Part shown: piece by piece, positions 7,307 through 9,157 of the stretch
Position numbering within the stretch: the first letter of the stretch is position 1
How the letters are laid out: every line of letters starts with the position of its first letter
DNA from: Gemmatimonadota bacterium
GTDB lineage: Bacteria > JBHIER01 > G020348925
Assembly: GCA_020348925.1 (NCBI GenBank)
Contig: CP070758.1
Span: 1,178,876 to 1,188,032, forward strand
Length of the DNA: 9,157 bases
Direction: 5' to 3'
The notes under the pieces: generated by a model
Told to the model about the DNA's origin: nothing
What the model saw: only the letters and a program-made list of their open reading frames with translations
The model's database searches: none
Translations under genes and position numbers: made by a program

Positions 7307-7323
7307 CCCGATAACATATCGGG
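7307..7323 (+). promoter_or_regulatory. Perfect 7+3+7 palindrome in the rpmE leader
   Basis: CCCGATA, ACA, TATCGGG form a perfect inverted repeat with a 3-nt centre. No T tract follows, so it is unlikely to be a rho terminator. It could be a 5'-terminal mRNA hairpin or an operator dyad at the start site of rpmE transcription. Confidence 0.5.
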
Positions 7324-7353
7324 TGAGACGTCCGATGTGTTGTACTCTATGAA

Positions 7354-7360
7354 AAGGAGG
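7354..7360 (+). promoter_or_regulatory. Strong ribosome binding site that sets the TTG start of rpmE
   Basis: AAGGAGG lies 8 nt before TTG7369. The ATG at 7361 touches it and stops after three codons, so TTG is the real start. Another ATG at 7349 opens a 7-codon frame across this site that ends in TTGA, overlapping the rpmE start codon. Confidence 0.7.
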
Positions 7361-7368
7361 ATGTACGC

Positions 7369-7629
7369 TTGAAAAAGGAAATTCATCCTGAGTACGAAAT
7401 GACGACAATTACGTGTGCTTGTGGAAATGTCATCGAAACCCGTTCTACGGCCAAAGACATTCGAGTGGAGATCTGTTCGAACTGTCATCCCTTTTTTACG
7501 GGGAAACAGAAACTGATTGATACGGCAGGACGCGTGGAGCGGTTTCGCAGAAAATACAACATAACCACACCTGGGGACGAAGAGGAGGAACATTCCTCGA
7601 TCCCGGAGCAGAGAGAGCAAGAGGCTTAG
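7369..7629 (+). CDS. rpmE: 50S ribosomal protein bL31, zinc-binding type
   Basis: Ribosomal protein of the large-subunit central protuberance that forms part of the intersubunit bridge with the small-subunit head. The product begins [10 protein letters not shown] and has the zinc-ribbon cysteines of the C+ type: Cys16, Cys18, Cys36 and Cys39. The family block [10 protein letters not shown] (39-48) and [15 protein letters not shown] (51-65) follow. It starts at TTG, fixed by a strong ribosome binding site and by family alignment. At 86 residues it is about 15 longer than the usual 65-75, the excess being an acidic tail (about 68-86, rich in Glu). Zinc-type bL31 is expected when zinc is sufficient; no zinc-free paralogue is in the window. 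The promoter and palindrome upstream suggest expression independent of rho. A terminator-like hairpin follows directly. Confidence 0.97.
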   Translation: MKKEIHPEYEMTTITCACGNVIETRSTAKDIRVEICSNCHPFFTGKQKLIDTAGRVERFRRKYNITTPGDEEEEHSSIPEQREQEA

Positions 7630-7640
7630 GTTCTCAACAG

Positions 7641-7697
7641 AGAGTGACGGTTTTGAGCTTCGTGTCTGTTTGAACAGCGAAATGTCACTCTTTTTTT
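7641..7697 (+). terminator. Intrinsic-terminator-like hairpin between rpmE and the DUF1385 gene
   Basis: AGAGTGAC (7641-7648) pairs perfectly with GTCACTCT (7684-7691), and a run of T (7691-7697) follows. Inside, CTGTT/AACAG (7666-7670, 7673-7677) and TTCG/CGAA (7659-7662, 7678-7681) can also pair, closing a tall structured stem. It ends on the first possible start codon of the next gene, so it may act as an attenuator rather than a full stop. Confidence 0.6.
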
Positions 7698-7712
7698 ATG
7701 CCAGGTTCAATA

Positions 7713-8597
7713 ATGGAGAAGAAACACGATATCGGTGGTCAGGCTGTTATAGAGGGCGTGATGATGCGAGCGCCCCAAAGGATCGCCGTTGCCGTAAGAA
7801 AACCGAATGGAGAGATCGCGCTCAAGGAAGAGCCTTTCGTTTCTCTTTCGAAGAGGATGAAACTTTTTGGGTTGCCTCTGATCCGGGGAGTTGTATCTCT
7901 CATTGAAACGATGGTGATAGGAGTGAAGGCTTTAACGTACTCGGCGGATATGGCTGTTCAGGAGGAGGGGGAGCATAAGGACGGGAAATCCTCCAAGACG
8001 TTTTCTACCGCCTGGTTGGTAGGAACGGTGACCATAGCCCTTGGGTTTGGATTTCTGCTCTTTTTTTATCTCCCGCTTTTCGTCACCGGTCTGTTTGGAT
8101 TTGAGAGCGGCGTTCTCTTCAATGTCGTTGATGGACTCATTCGGCTCGGTGTCCTGCTGCTCTATATCTGGATCATCAGCATGTGGAAGGAGATTCGGAG
8201 AATCTTTGAATACCATGGGGCCGAGCACAAGACGATTTTTGCCTATGAAGCCGGACAACCACTCACTGTGGCGAGCGTTCGAGCCTATACGACCCATCAC
8301 CCGCGTTGCGGAACAAGCTTTCTTTTAATCGTCGTCGTGGTCAGCATTCTTGTCTTTCTGTTCTTGGGGAGGCCGGACAATGTGGGCGAACGATTTCTTC
8401 GATTTCTTTTTATACCCGTCATCGGCGGCGTTTCTTACGAGCTCATTAAATTATCGGGGAGAAAACGTCACAGCAAGATAGGCCGGTTCTTTTTAGCGCC
8501 GGGGTTGTGGTTACAAAGAATAACGACAAAGGAACCGAGTGACGATCAGCTCGAAGTAGCACTCGCCGCTTTAAAGAGTGCCCTGGGAAACGCCTGA
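7713..8597 (+). CDS. DUF1385 family polytopic membrane protein (YqhQ-like)
   Basis: Membrane protein of unknown function, conserved in many bacteria and often found next to rpmE and prfA; I know of no established reaction. I start at ATG7713 (294 residues) because MEKKHDIGGQAVIEGVMMR is the usual N-terminus; the in-frame ATG at 7698 lies right on the terminator T tract with no ribosome binding site. Visible parts: GGQAVIEGVMMR (8-19), a cytoplasmic-looking N-terminal region, and four probable transmembrane segments at about 103-126, 136-156, 201-218 and 231-246. Two conserved-looking polar motifs lie between the second and third segments: HGAEHK (168-173) and HHPRCGTSF (195-203). The clustered His, Glu and Cys near the membrane could bind metal or form an active site, which is inference. 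prfA starts 11 nt downstream, suggesting co-transcription. Confidence 0.88.
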   Translation: MEKKHDIGGQAVIEGVMMRAPQRIAVAVRKPNGEIALKEEPFVSLSKRMKLFGLPLIRGVVSLIETMVIGVKALTYSADMAVQEEGEHKDGKSSKTFSTAWLVGTVTIALGFGFLLFFYLPLFVTGLFGFESGVLFNVVDGLIRLGVLLLYIWIISMWKEIRRIFEYHGAEHKTIFAYEAGQPLTVASVRAYTTHHPRCGTSFLLIVVVVSILVFLFLGRPDNVGERFLRFLFIPVIGGVSYELIKLSGRKRHSKIGRFFLAPGLWLQRITTKEPSDDQLEVALAALKSALGNA

Positions 8598-8608
8598 GCG
8601 AGGGAGCG

Positions 8609-9157
8609 ATGCTTGAAAAGTTGGCTGCCATAGAGTCTCGATACACACAGATTGATGAACTCCTGAGCGATCCAAAAGTACTTGCCGATCAGGAGAGGGT
8701 GAAGAAATTGGCCAGAGAGCGCACCGATTTATCCAAGACGGTCGCTGCGTACCATGAGTATAAACGGGTGACGCAGTCTATTCAAGAGGCCGAGGAGATT
8801 CTGGACCATTCTTCAGATGGTGAACTTGCTGAGATAGCACAGCAGGAACTGGATGAATTAAAACCCCTGCAAGACATGCTTGAGGAGAGGTTGAAAGAGC
8901 TGTTGCTTCCGAGGGATCAACATGATACACGGAACACCATTATTGAGATCCGTGCCGGTACAGGCGGAGAAGAAGCAGCCGTATTCGCAGCCGATCTGTA
9001 TCGTATGTATAGCCGGTATGCTGAACGGAAGGAGTGGCGCATCGAGGAAATGAGCGCTCATCCGACGGGAATTGGTGGTTTCAAAGAAATTATATTCTTA
9101 GTAAAGGGCAAAGATGTTTACAGCTGGTTGAAGTTCGAAAGCGGTGTCCATCGGGTC
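8609..9157 (+). CDS. prfA: Peptide chain release factor 1 (RF1), N-terminal part, cut by window end
   Basis: RF1 recognises UAA and UAG in the ribosomal A site and triggers release of the finished peptide. The 183 codons visible here run open to the last base. They cover the N-terminal coiled, helical domain (about 1-100, MLEKLAAIESRY) and the start of the core, with LLLPRDQHDTRNTIIEIRAGTGGEEAAVFAADLYRMY (RAGTGGEEAA at 115-124), ending at SGVHRV, just before the codon-recognition and GGQ regions of a protein normally about 355-360 long. The RAGTGG-EAA block with the DxxDxRNxIxEIR lead is the RF1 form and not RF2, which has HAGAGG. AGGGAG at 8601-8606 is the ribosome binding site, rather close to ATG8609. 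It probably forms an operon with the DUF1385 gene; prmC, the methyltransferase that modifies its GGQ, is the expected next gene but is outside the window. Confidence 0.95.
   Translation, partial: MLEKLAAIESRYTQIDELLSDPKVLADQERVKKLARERTDLSKTVAAYHEYKRVTQSIQEAEEILDHSSDGELAEIAQQELDELKPLQDMLEERLKELLLPRDQHDTRNTIIEIRAGTGGEEAAVFAADLYRMYSRYAERKEWRIEEMSAHPTGIGGFKEIIFLVKGKDVYSWLKFESGVHRV

Noticed and set aside
1-9157. Mobile element, CRISPR array, tRNA or defence/secondary-metabolism system
   Set aside because: No transposase, integrase, regularly spaced repeat, cloverleaf-like stretch or accessory gene is visible; every long gene is a known housekeeping family.

Overview
This window is mostly housekeeping DNA from an uncultured-looking, mid-GC bacterium. 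All genes lie on the + strand. I see no tRNA or rRNA, CRISPR array, insertion sequence, phage gene or integration site. The block rho - rpmE - DUF1385 membrane protein - prfA is a conserved bacterial neighbourhood. The presence of RodZ and the style of the S9 peptidase and Rho proteins suggest a Gram-negative-type or candidate-phylum lineage (for example FCB-like or deltaproteobacterial), but I cannot fix the phylum from sequence alone.

Layout. (1) Positions 1-923 hold the C-terminal end of an S9 (prolyl oligopeptidase / acylaminoacyl-peptidase) gene. The catalytic alpha/beta-hydrolase domain is intact from 138 on, but the same frame upstream carries three stop codons within 39 codons. (2) A very good sigma70-type promoter (TTGACT, 17 nt, TATAAT) at 1001-1029 starts a cluster dtd - maf - rodZ. 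These encode a D-aminoacyl-tRNA deacylase, a Maf nucleotide pyrophosphatase and a RodZ-like membrane protein. dtd and maf overlap by 8 nt, and a short potential leader frame links maf to rodZ. (3) priA, the replication-restart helicase, follows after a 144-nt gap. (4) A 335-nt gap carries a probable promoter and a long untranslated leader for rho. (5) rho is followed by a probable promoter, a perfect 17-nt palindrome and rpmE (zinc-type ribosomal protein bL31, TTG start). (6) A terminator-like hairpin with a T7 tract sits directly before the DUF1385 membrane protein, which is followed 11 nt later by prfA (release factor 1). prfA is cut by the window edge at codon 183.

The genes share themes of translation quality and termination (Dtd, bL31, RF1), transcription termination (Rho), nucleotide-pool or septum control (Maf), cell shape (RodZ) and replication restart (PriA). 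There is no evidence for a new dedicated system. The points worth a second look are local: the stop cluster in the S9 gene, the leader structures in front of rho and rpmE, the terminator placed on the DUF1385 start, the leader frame before rodZ, and an A8 run at the domain boundary of priA.
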